Shown: piece by piece, positions 24,701 to 39,700 of the stretch | Layout of the letters: each line of letters opens with the position of its first letter | How positions within the stretch are numbered: position 1 is the first letter of the stretch | Source: Carallia brachiata | Taxonomy: Eukaryota > Streptophyta > Magnoliopsida > Malpighiales > Rhizophoraceae | DNA: 64,000 nt | Assembly (NCBI GenBank): GCA_021464245.1 | Contig: JADCRB010000055.1 | Coordinates: 2,634,487 to 2,698,486, forward strand | Reading direction: 5' to 3' | Position numbers and translations under genes: made by a program | The notes under the pieces: model-generated | Told to the model about the DNA's origin: nothing | Databases searched by the model: none | What the model saw: the letters and a program-made list of their open reading frames with translations, nothing else

Positions 24701-27700
24701 TCACACCGCATCAAAATCTGGCAGGCTGGTTCTTAAGGAAAGAAATCAGCAAGATGCAAATTCATTCTATTTTCGAGTGTATATGCTTGTGTTGGGTGTC
24801 TATGCAGCTGTGCGTCTGGTCTTTGCACTGCTACTCAAAATTCCGGCTTGTCATGCTCTCTCAAATATTTCTGATCAATCATTCTTTCAGTTTTTCAAAT
24901 GGATTTATCAGGTAAGTCAAAGTTGAATCTGTCAAACAAAAAATTGCATCCAAACATACCAGTGATTGGTATAACTGCTTCTAGATTATGATGACGAATT
25001 CCTTACTGTAATATGAATTCTTTATTTCAGGAACGCTACTTTGTCGGACGTGGTCTTTTTGAGAGTATGAGCGATTATTTCAGGTTTTCTTTAAATTTTA
25101 CTCAATTTTACTGCTTAGCTAACAATGGAGAGGCAAGGCTTTTTTTTTTATTTTAAATATCCCGTCATTGTCTGAGGCTGACACTGGGTAAACATGAAGT
25201 AAAATTACACTGCCTTGGAAAATGAACTACTTGTATTCCTGTTCCTTGGTTATATTGAATGCGATGAATTGGATTTTTTATGTTCTTGTTTAACCTTTTG
25301 TTCGCGGAGATTGATTTTGGTAAGTTCTTACCATGCATTCCGTTCCTGAATCTACAATTTCTTGCACGTGTGATTTCTTCTGCGTAGTAGCAATTATTGT
25401 ATCGGAGAATAAATTTTGAAAGCTTCATTGCATGTAATTTTTTTCTTTTCTTTCTCCTCCTATTTCCTCCAATCTATTCCTTCTCTCTTTTTCTTGCTCT
25501 AATTATGTTCAAATTGCTGTAGGTATGTCCTCTTTTGGTTGGTAATCTTTGTAAGCAAATTTACATTTGCTTACTTTCTCCAGGCAAGCTGCTATGCCCA
25601 TATTTTGAGTTGGATGCCAAAAGCATCCCATTGCGATTTAAACAGGGATTAAAATTCTGCATTTATTCGAAATAATTTTAAATCATTACTGTACATTTGC
25701 TCTGGTGCAGATTAGACCCCTCGTCAGACCCACCAACATTATCAGGGACATTCCTTCTTTCCAATACTCATGGCATGATTTAATATCAAAGAGTATGCTT
25801 GTCATTTATTTTACTAGTTTGGAACATTGCTAGTTTGCTAACGGTGGAAATAGCAAATGATAAGAAATATATAAATTCTCATAGTTTATCTCTAGAGAAA
25901 AATCCAAAATGGTCCCATGACCATCATTTGACTTTTATCTTTCTGACTTCTGTTTTAAATTTTTGCAGACAATAATAATGCCTTGACCATAGCTAGCCTC
26001 TGGGCTCCTGTTGTGGCTGTGAGTATTTTATTTCTCTGTAGCGTTATGCATGTAGAAAAGGAATTGACTCTAATTGGTGGAAGAACACCAAATTCTGCTT
26101 TTAATGTTCTTTTATTATGTGTTGAGAAAATGAAGTAAAATAATTTGGGTAAGCTTCCGGTCATCGGAGGACACATGCATATTGGCATGGATTCCCATTT
26201 TCTAGCTTCTATTGGTTAGCGACTTTATACCTTGGGACATTTTTTTTGGCAACATGCAAAATGCACCAAAAAGAAATATCTCACAAAAGGTCACCATGGA
26301 AATGTTAATTAACCGGTTGCATATGGACATAACAATATTACTTGATAACACTATTCCCTTTTTTTTTCTCCAGATATATCTCATGGACATCCATATATGG
26401 TACACTCTCTTGTCAGCTATTGTTGGTGGTGTAATGGGTGCAAGAGCTCGTTTAGGCGAGGTATCATATGGCTTTATGGCATGGTCATTTAAGTAACTTT
26501 GGTAGCTTGTGGACATCTTATATTGTTTTCCTTTTTCCACGAGATACTACTAACTTCAATTTCTTGTTTCCTTTTATTCTTGCCGTGTTTATTGCTTAAT
26601 GCTGAGTCATGGCAGATACGTTCACTTGAAATGGTGCATAAACGTTTTGAGAGTTTCCCAGAGGCTTTTGTCAAGAATCTTGTCTCTCCACCAGGAAGAA
26701 GGTAGGTGTTAAACTACACCGACACAATTGGATACTGTATAGAGTGTTTGGCTATAGGCATACATTTTTATAATATTTGTGTACTTTAAAATTGAGGCTG
26801 GTGGTACTATTTTTAAGAGTTGATCTTCTGCAAGATGCTGTGCAAGTCTGATCATGCTTATTTTCTATGTCAAAAGGTATATTGTGGGGCATGGTGTTAT
26901 TAACACCATGTTAACTCCCTAATACCTACATAAGATTTGAACGACAACATGCAGCTACTAGAGTTGGTCGTATTCTTGAAATATGGCTTTGCTAGGTTAA
27001 GTGACATTTCTTAGTCTATAAGTTTTTTAGTGCACTGTTTGGCTAAACTGATGGTTTCTGATGGGACTGATCAAATTTGTTGGCAATTGAGGGTTTGCTC
27101 TTTAGTCGAGGTTATGCGACGAGGTTTTGTCGTCACATAAATTCCTGGGTCTATTTATGTTTAGTTGTTGCTCTATTGTCGCATTTCTTTTGATATAGCC
27201 ATTTTATGATGTTTCCTTTCTCTTGGTTTTAATTGTGTTGGTCCCTGCAGTGCTTACTGGTTTTCTTTAAATTGGTATTTTAAGTGTAGTCAGTGGTTTG
27301 ATATCTGTAATTTTTATATAATTGCTGCATGCCCTCTAGCATATCTGTGTACTAACTTTTCAGTCGATGTTCTTGCACAGGATTTCATTCAGCCCACAAG
27401 CATCTCAGGTTATCAATCCATTTCATGTGTTTTTCTTTTCTGAATAGTTTTTTGTTTTTAGAGAGCATCTAACAAACAGGATGTTGTAAGTCAATTCAAA
27501 GAGTTTTTTTGATTTTGTTTGTCTGTTGGATATTGACTGCTATATAAATAGTGGAACATATCACTTTGGAAAATAAAAAGTGTCGTGTGGAATTTCCATA
27601 TAGAATGTTGTTCTTAGTTCACCTAGGCATTTGTAGCTATGGGATACTTGTTAACCCCCATGCACCAGCTGGCTGGACACTCAAAATTGTTTTTGATGAC

Positions 27701-30700
27701 TCTTCCATCGAAATCAGTTGTGACATAAAATTTTTCTTACCTTTATTTTCAGAGAAGAAGCAAAGTAATATTAGCATTATGTTTTGTCTTGTTTATTTGG
27801 AATAAATCAGGAAAAATTTTCTTTAAACAGAAGATATGGATACAATTTACACATGACTGATGGCATTCGTGTCAACTTTTGATGCAAAACATGTTTCAGT
27901 TTTTTGTTTTTGTTAGTTTTCTAAAAAGGATGCTTATTGCATGTTTTACATATATTATTTGTTCTGTTGAACTAATCAAGGGTTTGGGAGACCTGCAATA
28001 TGCCTAGTTGTTTGTTGTCTGTTGAGAGCTAAAACTCATCATATTTGCGATTGGATTACTTTCGGCATTTTTAGATGGCGTATATCTTCTCTCCACGTAG
28101 CATAAAGTTTGTGTAACATCTTAATCCTGTTTGTGTGTTACACTTTTGTTAATATATTCTGTGCAGGAATCTCAAGAGATGAAGAGAGCATATGCAGCAA
28201 TGTTTGCTCCTTTCTGGAATGAGATAATTAAAAGCTTACGTGAGGAAGATTATATTAGTAACAGGTAGATATTTTTTGCATGATATATTCCTTTTTTATG
28301 CTTTCATTTTCCTCCTCATCCATTGTTCACTTTTATTGTTCTTGTTTTTCCAGGGAGATGGACTTACTCTCCATTCCTAGCAATACAGGAAGCCTAAGAT
28401 TGGCTCAATGGCCTTTGTTTCTATTAAGCAGTAAGGTATGTCTAATTTTTGGTCAGCTAAAATACTATCTCTGATTATCTTCTGTATCATATAGAAATGA
28501 AATTCTTTATAACTTTTCAGATCCTGTTGGCGGTTGATTTGGCTGTGGACTGCAGAGATACACAAGCTGATCTTTGGAACAGAATACGTAGGGATGAATA
28601 CATGGCATATGCAGTTGAAGAGTGCTACTATAGTGTAGAGAAAATTTTGCATTCCCTGGTTGATGGTGAAGGAAGGCTCTGGTATATATCTTTTTTAAGT
28701 ATTTATGTTCTCTGGAAGTCTTTCCCCCCTCTTTTCTTGCTAAGTTTGTGAATTCGCTTGTTTTGGTCCTCCATATCATGATTTGTTGGGTATTCAGATA
28801 TTTATTCTGTTTTCTTTTCTCTACTGGTAGGGTTGAAAGGATCTTCCGTGAGATTAACAACAGCATATCGGAGAAGTCACTTGTCATCACTTTATCGCTT
28901 AAGAAGCTTCCTCTTGTATTGTCAAGATTTACTGCACTAACTGGACTCCTGGTAATTTTAGCAATATATGTATGCATAATAATGTGCCATAACATAATAT
29001 ATTATGGTATAATGTCTATATGATGGTTTTTGTCTTTATCCCATTAAGTGTAATAAACAAATAAGTAAAAAAATTTCGATTCTGTTTACTGTCAGATAGT
29101 TGTATATGATGCATCTGCTGAGATATTCCATCAATGTGTGGTGTTAGGCTGTTAGCCCTCTTCACATTGATTTTCTCCTTGAATAGATTTGACAAGGGCG
29201 TTTTGGCACATATTCAGTTGCACAGCATGGTCTTTTTTATTTACTTTTTATGTTAATGCTTTTTTTGTTTTCGGGTGGGATTGGGAACTGTGGGTGTGAT
29301 TCTTTCTGTTTATCTGTTTCCGCACCTCTATTTTTGATAGAATCTCTTTTAGCACAAAAAGCAGATACTGCTGATGATGAAAAGTGAGGATGCATGCACT
29401 AGAATAAGGGTGCGAGTATGTCTGCTGAAATATATGGGAAAAAAAAGGAGTGAAACAGTTATGCCTGTGAGAATTAAGTGCAGCTCTTATTGCTATCTAT
29501 GCCTATTTTACCTGGAAAATTGAATATGAATCATAGTGTAAATGTTGCAGCCTCGGGCATGGGGTTATGGGTCCAGGTTTGGTTGGTCTAAGGATCAAGC
29601 CATCCCTTGACAAGCCAAGTCTTAGTTGTTCTTGAACAGCCAAGTTTTAGTTTTTTTTTCCCTGGTTATATTTTCATTTGAAAGAAAATTACTTGTGTGT
29701 CAGATAAGGAATGAGACTCCTGAACTTGCCAGAGGTGCTGCAAAAGCTGTATTTGAGTTCTATGAGGTTGTTACACATGATTTGCTGTCCTCTGACCTAA
29801 GGTATAGTAGCTTGTCACTCGTGGTTGAAAGTTGAAAGTACTAAATGGTAGTACTCTACGAGAGTCCAAAGGTTGGTCTTTAAATCTAATACTACAGAGA
29901 GCAGCTTGATACTTGGAACATTTTAGCTCGAGCGAGGAATGAAGGGCGTCTGTTTTCCAGGATAGAATGGCCAAAGGATCCAGAAATTGTGAGCATATTT
30001 GAATCATCTCCTCCTTTTTTAACATTTTCACTCTTAATTTTTTCATAGCAGTTCACATTTACATTGGTTTTGTTTCCTCTTTTTTGTTGCTACAGAAGGA
30101 GCAGGTGAAGCGATTGCACCTTCTTCTCACTGTAAAGGATTCTGCAGCCAATATACCCAAAAACATTGAGGCAGGAAGAAGATTGGAGTTCTTCACTAAT
30201 TCACTATTTATGGATATGCCTTCAGCAAAGCCAGTTTCAGAAATGATTCCATTTTGGTAATCATGATCTAACATGTTAATTTTGTCTTGTTAGCTTCTTT
30301 TGCTTTTATTGACACTTTTCTTCCTGCTTGAGCATAGTGTCTTCACGCCATATTACAGCGAGACCGTGCTTTATAGTTCCTCTGAATTGCGCGTTGAAAA
30401 TGAGGATGGAATATCTACACTTTTCTATCTTCAGAAAATTTTTCCAGGTATCTTAATTTTTGCAATTTTTTTCGAGACCTCTCTCTCTCTCTCTCTCAGT
30501 CTCTGTTTTTCACATGCACGCACACCAGTACTTTCTTGCCTCTATGGGTTCCTTTTCTCATTATCTAGCGTAACTAGCCAGAATCTGTGTTCCACTGCTG
30601 GGAATATTTCAGTTCCCCAATTTGTCTCATTTTTTGGCTTATTTTTTACACTTAACATAAAAATGTTTTATTTTGTTTCCTTCCCACTCATAATATTTCT

Positions 30701-33700
30701 CTCTTAGCTTGTCACCACTGTCCATCTGATTCATGACTTATATTCTATCTGATATCTTAGATGAATGGGAGAATTTCTTGGAACGAATCGGAAGAGGAGA
30801 ATCTGCTGGGGATGTGGAACTTCATGAAAGTGATTCTTTGGAGCTTCGGTTTTGGGCATCTTATCGTGGCCAAACTCTAGCTCGTACTGGTTAGAACCTT
30901 TTTTCCCCCTCCAATTTTTGGTTACTGGCTTAATAATTCAATTGTATCATGTGGTGTTATGGTTTCATTTTATTTTACTTCGATGTTCATGGTATGGCCA
31001 GCGAGTGCTTGTTTGTGAATCTTCCTAATGGCATTGTTTTTCTGTGGAGATGCAGTACGTGGTATGATGTACTATAGAAGGGCTTTAATGTTGCAAAGCT
31101 ACTTAGAAAGGAGATCAGTTGGAGGTACTTGCTTTTGACCTTCTTTTACTATGTTAATTAAATGATGGGTGGGCAGTCTGTAATATACCAACTCAGTTTG
31201 CTTGTATTTGTAGTGGATGATTATTCCCAGAGAGATTTTCAAACGTCTCAAGGTTTCGAATTGTCACGAGAATCACGTGCACAAGCTGATCTGAAGTTTA
31301 CTTATGTGGTCTCATGCCAAATTTATGGGCAACAGAAGCAGAGAAAAGCACCAGAGGCTGCTGATATTGCTCTTTTGTTGCAGCGGTAAATTCTTTTTTG
31401 CCACCTAATTATTTCCTGTCTTGAATCTTATTCTATTTATTTATATTTTGCAACAACTCGTTAATTGCTTTATGTCGTCATATTAGAACTGATTGCACTG
31501 TTCACTAATCCTGTTAGGTGGGAATAGCAATGGGTTCCAAATTGCCTGTTGCGTTTCATGTTCTCTGCTAAATTGTAATCCCAGATTTAAGTGTGTAAGC
31601 TATTTCATCTACAAAAATGAATAGAAAGTCTTTTATGGTGTGATAAAATGGAGGGTATACCGTGAAATTTTATGATTAGTTGACCAATGCAGTATCTCCT
31701 TTGTATTTCAATGGCCCTCTATTGTTTTCAAAGAGGTTTCTGGGAAAGTGAATCCGTAGTTCTTGTTCCATGAAACTGATATGGACTGGATCTTTTTACT
31801 ACCAACAATTGCAGAAACATTTAGTTGATCGCATGGCATTTGTGCCTCAAAGAGGCATCTGTTACCTGGGATATCATCAGCTTGCAAGCTTTCATTACAG
31901 TGTTGGCTCAAGCATTCGTCTATTTAACCAAGATCAAATGTTTTAGGGATTGGCATATCTGAATCTCACGAGGTCAGATGTTGCAAAACTAAGACATCTG
32001 AATAGACCTGACCATGGGCTAGTTCCTAAGAAACTGGTGGATTGAGATGTTCATGTGAATAATGTTTGGTTTTACGTGGACATGTTTATCGCCTTTTCTG
32101 AATTTAAAAATCCGAATATTGAACACCCCAATCAGCTTAGCTTTTCACAATTTTTTATTGTAACTTACAAGGTGAGATAGATCATTGTCTAAAATTCTTC
32201 AGTGCAATCTAGGAAGTTATTCCTCTAATTCTGGAGATTCTTTGTTGCATTTCATGCCTCAACATCCTAGGGATATTTCCATGTTGCAAACAATATATCA
32301 TGCTTTTAGGTCCGTCCAGTACATGTGTTTATTTGTTTCAGCTTCATGTTTTAAGCAATGAGGCACTTCGGGTTGCATTCATACATATGGAGGAGACTGG
32401 ATCGGCTGATGGAAAGGTATCAAAGGAGTTTTACTCAAAGCTTGTAAAAGCTGATATACATGGAAAAGATCAGGTAAGTAATTGCTCCTGTTTGACTGAA
32501 TGTCTGTTCCATGGTTTGTATTTTCTTGTACAGTAAAATTTGGTTTTGCTTTAATGCTCTTTATGTGCCATTTTCTTTTTTGAAAGCCATATAGTAACGT
32601 GTTGATTATTAATTTTCGTGGCTATTTTTTTTTTTCTCAAATTTCACGAGTAAAAGTTTCTGTTTGTATTGTGCGGTTGCATTTTCTTTTTTCTATTATT
32701 TCTCAAGTTCTTCCATCCTGTCTACAGGAGATATATTCAATCAAACTTCCTGGAGACCCAAAACTTGGAGAAGGGAAGCCTGAGAACCAAAACCATGCTA
32801 TAATTTTCACTCGTGGTGAAGCCATCCAAACTATTGACATGAATCAGGTATATGCTAAATCTAATTTTATTCCTTGGGAAGTTGGATCTGCTCAATTTAC
32901 TGGAATTGAATTGTTGATATTTGTTTTTCATGTGGTTGGAGGTTGAGGTTGCTAGAGACTGATTACGAATTTCCATGTAACCATTGCAATATTTATTTCA
33001 GTTATGCTTCTTATGCATGTATCATAACATGTATGCAACTTTGCCATGGCTCTGTTTGGAAAGCTTAACGAAGAAGCACTTTCCGTTCAAACTAGGGAAT
33101 ATTAATCAAGTGTGAACAATGTAGAAAATGCTAAAGGAGGTGGAACATTTAGGTGGTAGTTTCTAGACTTATTCTGTTGGATGGGATGATTTGGCTCGTT
33201 CATTTAGTACTCTTTTTCCTGTTGAATTTGATGAAGATACTTGATGGTTCCATTCCAACTCATTGGGTTCTTCCAGCTGATGATGCATAATTTTTGTCAG
33301 CTGGACCATCTGTATTATTGCCTCTTGCTCCAGATTATTGTGCCATGTGGTATAGAGGTTAGGCTCATTGTGTGCAATCTGATGTTGATGGATGCTGAAT
33401 AACATCGTACCCTTGTCCAACCTGGGCTTGAAATTCCGTGAATGTTCCCTTTCTATTATTTACTTTACTTGAATGAAAAGTGAGTCTGCGTGCCTCTACT
33501 TTCTTGGCACAGCCTGTTGCTCTAAAAAAACAATGTGGGGTCATCTTATTGTTTTGCATTTGTTTAGGATAACTACCTGGAAGAGGCAGTGAAGATTAGA
33601 AATCTTCTTGAAGAATTTCGAGCAAATCACGGCATTCGACCTCCAACTATTCTTGGTGTAAGAGAGCATATATTTACGGGAAGGTTTGGCTTGCTTGTCC

Positions 33701-36700
33701 TCGACAAAATTGCACTTTGTTGTGTTGGCGTGGGGATGATTTTGCTCATCATTTGTGGATGTATTATGCAGTGTCTCATCTTTAGCCTGGTTCATGTCCA
33801 ATCAAGAGACAAGCTTTGTAACATTGGGTCAACGCGTGCTAGCAAATCCTCTCAAGTGAGTTGTTTAAATGTGTGCGTTGTGCTATGAAGATAAGACGAA
33901 TAAATGAGATTACTTGCCTGATATTGTGATGTTATGTGATGCGCTGACTTAAGTGATAGACTTGTGCTTCACAATACATTGGGGCAACAATTTGAGTTCT
34001 GACCTTTCTTTGACCTAAAACTCTGAAAGCATCTGACAAGTAGAAATGATTGTTTTGTTTAATCGGGCATTGACTTAACATTCCTTTTTTTCCCTGTTTA
34101 TGCTTGCAAGAACTAGAATATGTAACATCCTTAAAATCCTTAAATTAAAATATGTGAGATATTTGCCTAAAGATTGTTTGATGAGTGCATTCTGTCATAT
34201 GCATTGATTTGTTTCTACTGAGAAGTGTCTTTTGCGCCACTTTGCCACAAATTGAAATATGCAGCACTATTAACTTATCTATTCTGCTATAAGGAAGTTT
34301 TCAACTTTTTTTTACTCTAATTTGGATATTGGCTGAATATCTGTTATCCCAACTCTATGCATCTTCTTGAGAACACAGCTGCACCCTCACTTTGAGAGGG
34401 GTGGGGAATAAATACTAGTTATTTCAAGATGTAAAACAATGACCCTATTTCTTTGTTTTATTTTTTGATTCCTTTTAGCATTTTTTGGGATTTTCATTTG
34501 TCTTTCCTTTGCCTGGCCTTCAATGTCCTATGGTGACAAGGGGTTGCCGATATTATCTTGTTGGTTGGAATTTTTTAATTATATTCTGTGATTGAAACTG
34601 CAGAGTCCGAATGCACTACGGCCATCCTGATATTTTTGACCGGATCTTCCACATAACTCGAGGTGGCATTAGTAAGGCATCACGAGTGATTAACATCAGT
34701 GAAGATATATATGCGGGTAAGCCTGAATGTATTATCATGATTTTCTCTTCGTTTTCTTTTTCCAATTTGGTTCTGTTTACTTAGTTTGGTCAATCATTCA
34801 AGGGATGATCTTTTAACAATGATTTGTCTTTTTTTCGGTCATCGGATATAGATCCACAGATTATGATGTTTTGATTTGATCCAAACAGTAGGATTGGAAG
34901 AAGTGAACCCAATTACAACTAAAAGAAATTTGGAATAAGTGGACTGAAATGGACTTGGGTCAATTTTTTTTATTGCTAAATTTTATATAATTCAGATTGT
35001 CTTTGATCTTCCTTTTGCCCTTTGGGCCCCATTTTGTATCAGTGCATATCCACGATCTTTTTTGACATGTGTTGAGCACTGATTCTCATTTTTTTCAGAG
35101 TAGTCTTGCTTCATTATTCGTAGAATGATTCTTTTTTTTTTTTTAATGTATGCTTGTACATGTTCTAAAAAAAAAATCATGGCAGATTCATTAACAATAG
35201 CTGCACTAATGCTTCTCAGTGTTCACCTTTCTGTGTTCTCAATATTCTATAAAACACTTTCGGTAGTAACTATATGGTTGTTATCTTGGTCTGTCCTTGA
35301 TGTTGCACTTTGCAAAATGAAGGAGTGTACTTCTCTATTTCTTTCCTTTATTCTCTTCTTTTGTGGATGTGTTGCGGTGTAGGAGTGGAGGGATGTTTTC
35401 CATTTTTACGTGTGTCCACTGATTTTCAGCAAGGTAAAATCATTTTGCTGCAGGGTTTAACTCCACGTTGAGACAGGGGAATGTTACTCATCATGAATAT
35501 ATTCAGGTTTGATTATCCTTCTACAAATATTTCTATGTACTTTAGGAAAAATTTCTTCTTCTACCTTTTTGATTGTCTGTTTTGTGTAGGTTGGCAAAGG
35601 AAGAGATGTTGGATTGAATCAGATCGCTCTTTTTGAAGGAAAAGTTGCTGGAGGAAATGGAGAGCAAGTCCTAAGCAGGGATGTATACAGGCTTGGACAA
35701 CTTTTTGATTTCTTCAGAATGCTCTCTTTCTATTTCACAACTGTTGGTTATTATGTCTGCACAATGGTATGTTCCCTTGTACAGCCTTTACTGTGGTGTC
35801 AAGACTAGTGGAAGCTATTCTATTTAGGGAGCTAATCTTTGGGATTATCTGATGAGAAATTTTGCTTGATGCAGATGACAGTCCTTACAGTATATATTTT
35901 TGTATGGAAGGGCTTACCTGGTAATTCAACACAATTCGTTCTCTCCTTCAAACTTCGCACTTTTCTCCAAATGGTTTTTTTTTCCATGAAATAAATTATT
36001 GCTAGGTCACCTTATAGGAGTGTTTAGAGTTTAATATGAGATCTGTTCGTGGGTGTCACCTAATAGCTTACGCTTTGGGTTGAATGGTTTCTTGACAAGA
36101 AGCAAAAATATTATTCGTTTTTATCAATACATGTAACTGAACTTGGGTGTAGAGCTTGTTGGTTGTATTACAATAAGCTCTGAATGTCTGTTTGTGGTTT
36201 TGGTGGTTGTGATTTATGATTCATTCTGTTGCATTACTAACTGCCTTAGTAAAACATTAATGGAGACTGCCTATTTATCCCATGATTTTGGGAATTGGAC
36301 ATCCTGATGACTTTAGTTATATAATTAAATTATGTGTATCTTGGACATTTCTCCTGCTTCTTTAATGTATCCTGACTCAAAATCATATTCAAATTCCAAG
36401 AGAGCTTGTTGTTTTAGGAAGTTCTTTAAAAGTGCTTGTACCCAGTTATTGCACAATGACATCCCTTTATTCTTTCCCTCTTTCACCTTTTGGTCTTGTA
36501 TGTGCTCCAAAAGAGAAATGTCAAGGCGTGGAAGAGTTCTTGCTTACCGTCATTCGTGGACATATGAATCTCGAGAGCTAAATAAAAACATTGGGATATT
36601 TTCGAGGGATAGAACTCACATATTTGTTGTGGTATAGAACATTTTTCACTTGAATTATCAAAATAACTGAAACTTAAGCAATTCTCAAGTTTTGTTATCT

Positions 36701-39700
36701 TGGCAGATATTGTATGGCTAGAAATATGGGAGCATGAGAAATTGTTAATTGTAGACTTAAAATATATATCAGAAGTGATCCTGGACTTGGGCTTCAAGTT
36801 TCCTGGGAAAAAGGCAGTAGACTTCTGGCCAAATTGTTTGAAAAACAGATATGTGGGGTTTGAATTTGTGTTCATTAGTCTGGAGTATCTTGCTATATTA
36901 GCAAGCGTTTTGTGGCAATCACCTATGCTGTTCAATGAAGTCACCCTTTCCAAACCACCTCTTCAGGAACCCAAGCTTTTTAAGTAGTTTTCTGTCCGTG
37001 TGTTAAGTGTTCCTTGCTTCTATCCTTTCCGTGTTTATTGTGGTATTACCAAGGATGACCAAGTCCAAGTGCTCTTGAATGTCTCATTGGATTATTGTTT
37101 TCCATTTTTTGCCTTAAGTTATCAGAATTTTACTGATATTACTCTCATGTGGATAATGACATTTTTCCTGATATGCTGCTCTCTTTCAGGCTTTCTCTGG
37201 AGCTGACCGTGCAATTGCACGGGAAGCAAGGATGTTGGGTAATACGGCTTTGGATGCTGTTTTGAATACACAATTCTTAGTCCAAATTGGAGTTTTTACT
37301 GCAGTTCCCATGATAATGGGTTTTATACTTGAATTGGGTTTGCTTAAGGTTAGTCCATCCTATTCTCACTGATGTTATGCTTATACTCATTTCCTTGAAG
37401 GTGCCCAAGTTTTTCCACCAGAACAACCTTGCCAGTTTTTCAAATTGAACCAAATCCCTTCTATGATGTCTTTGGTGACTGTTTACTTATTTGAAGTTTG
37501 ATGTATTATGTTATTCTTTATCATTAATTTCTTTATGCGCAGGCTGTTTTTAGCTTTATCACAATGCAACTTCAATTGTGCTCAGTCTTCTTCACATTTT
37601 CATTGGGTACCCGAACTCATTATTTTGGACGCACGATCCTCCATGGGGGTGCCAAAGTATCTCTCTCTCTCTCTCTCCCACGCACACGCGCGCGCAAGCG
37701 CACATTCACGTGCGCATTCATGCACAAATTTACTCAGAAGCTTATGTTTTATCTGTCTTGGACTTGACATACACACATCTTGAATTTAATCAACAGTATA
37801 GAGCAACTGGCAGAGGCTTTGTGGTCCGTCACATCAAGTTTGCTGAGAATTACAGGCTTTACTCTCGAAGTCATTTTGTTAAAGCGTGAGTGATACTTTT
37901 GTGGATAGATTTATCACTAATTTTTGTTTTGTGAGTGAAGAGATTTGCGAAAGCATAAAGCCCAATAATTTAGATGGATCACCAAAGGGAAGAAGCAAGC
38001 AACACTCAATGGGCTTTTGGACATCATATCTTATCTAAAACCTTAAGACTTGGGTTATAGGTCTTCTAGCCACAGTTATAAGTTGTTTTTCTTCTTCCTT
38101 CCTTTCGAATATGGGGCTTATATCTTTATACCTCAACACGTCCCCTCACGCGAAAGTCCAACTCACTTGGGTTGGACCTAGTTCACATGGGCTGGAAGCG
38201 TGAACAAACAAGGCTCTCTTGGGCTCTAGAAGTTCACTATTAATTCACTAATAAATGTGAGGGGTAGCAAGATTCAGGCTCTAATACCATGAAGAGATTT
38301 ACGAAAGCGTAGGGCCCAATAACTTAGATGGATCACTAAGGGGAAGAAGCAACCAACACTCAATAAGCTTTTGGACACGACGTCTTACCTAAAATCTTAA
38401 GGCTTAGGTTATGGGACTTATATCTTATACTTCAACAATGAGTTTTCTCAATTTAATCATGAAACTTCATCTTGTCAGGCTAGAAGTCGCACTGCTTCTT
38501 ATAGTTTACATTGCATATGGGTACACAAGTGGAGGTGCTGTTTCTTTTGTTCTGCTAACTCTTAGCAGCTGGTTCCTTGTCATCTCTTGGCTTTTTGCTC
38601 CTTATATATTCAATCCCTCAGGCTTTGAATGGCAAAAGTAAGCTTTGTGTTATTTTTTATTTATATGTTGAAGTTATTACTTTGAAGCATATGAGTTATT
38701 CAAGCTTTACGCTCCTAAAATGTTTAATGTGCTGGTAAGAATGAAACTTCATATGATATGGCTTAATAAACAGGACCGTTGAAGATTTTGATGATTGGAC
38801 CAGTTGGCTTCTTTACAAAGGTGGAGTTGGTGTAAAAGGAGAAAGCAGCTGGGAATCATGGTGGGATGAGGAACAGGTAATTGATAAGTTTTTCTCATTT
38901 TCATTTAGGTGTTGTTTTCTGCATCACTGGATTCTTTATTATTTGGAGTTTCTTTAATGACCATAAAAGTCTCTCTTGCTCAGAATCAAAGAACTGATGT
39001 TTTTGTCGGTGAACTAAAGGTTTTAGGACATGTCTTTACTTCTAGCAGTGTCTTTTCTTGCAGTAAGATGTATGTCTACTAGAAATACAAAATTAGTTTT
39101 CCTGCAGGGTTTGTATAAGATTTTCTGTTGAATGTGCTGCAGCTTCTTAAAAAGCAATTAATGCTGACATTTTTGTTAGTGAAAAAGGATTGTATAGCAC
39201 ATCTTTGCTTTAAGCAGTGCTTTGCTTGTATATTCACGGAAAATGCAAAATTAGTTTTCCACTTTTCCTGCCATGGCTTGTATTAGTTTTCTGTTCAATG
39301 TGCTTCGACATTCTTTATATGCTATTTCTTTATGCCTACAGATCAGAAGTGTTCTCATGAATATTTCTTTTCATGTGGGTTGGAATTGTTTTATGTAATA
39401 CTCGCTACAACTTTTCATGTTCTTCTCCAGTGATAAGTTATTTGTTTCATATCCAGATGCATATCCAAACTGTGAGAGGTCGCATATTGGAAACAATATT
39501 GAGCTTGAGGTTCTTAATGTTTCAGTATGGAATTGTTTACAAACTGCATCTCACTGGAAAGGATACATCCCTTGCAGTAATCTCCGTACCTTTGTTCTGC
39601 TTCATGGATAACTAGTTTCCTATGTTATTCTAAGACAATTATAAAAATCTCATTCAGCCTGTAGTTTCGTTACTGCTTAGACCATAGCCAGTGGTATTGT

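Larger units (their letters stand above)
15701..24911 (+). other. CALS10: CALS10 exons 1-16, coordinates
   Basis: Exons: 15701-15905, 16782-16879, 17065-17231, 17923-18046, 19332-19427, 19640-19765, 20719-20808, 21401-21498, 21582-21699, 22498-22626, 23059-23135, 23222-23303, 24096-24188, 24279-24381, 24500-24622, 24725-24911. All have GT-AG borders. Exon 5 lacks about five codons between RRIKK and GELTTYN compared with the Arabidopsis sequence as I remember it. Exon 12 carries one extra Arg codon (AWRPM). Exon 15 is 123 nt but must be 124 for exon 16 to be read in its conserved frame; as given a TAA occurs at 24607-24609. Introns 4 and 6 hold TRIM-1 and TRIM-2. A (GT)n tract of about 21 bp lies in intron 12 near 23412-23432. 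Confidence 0.88.
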
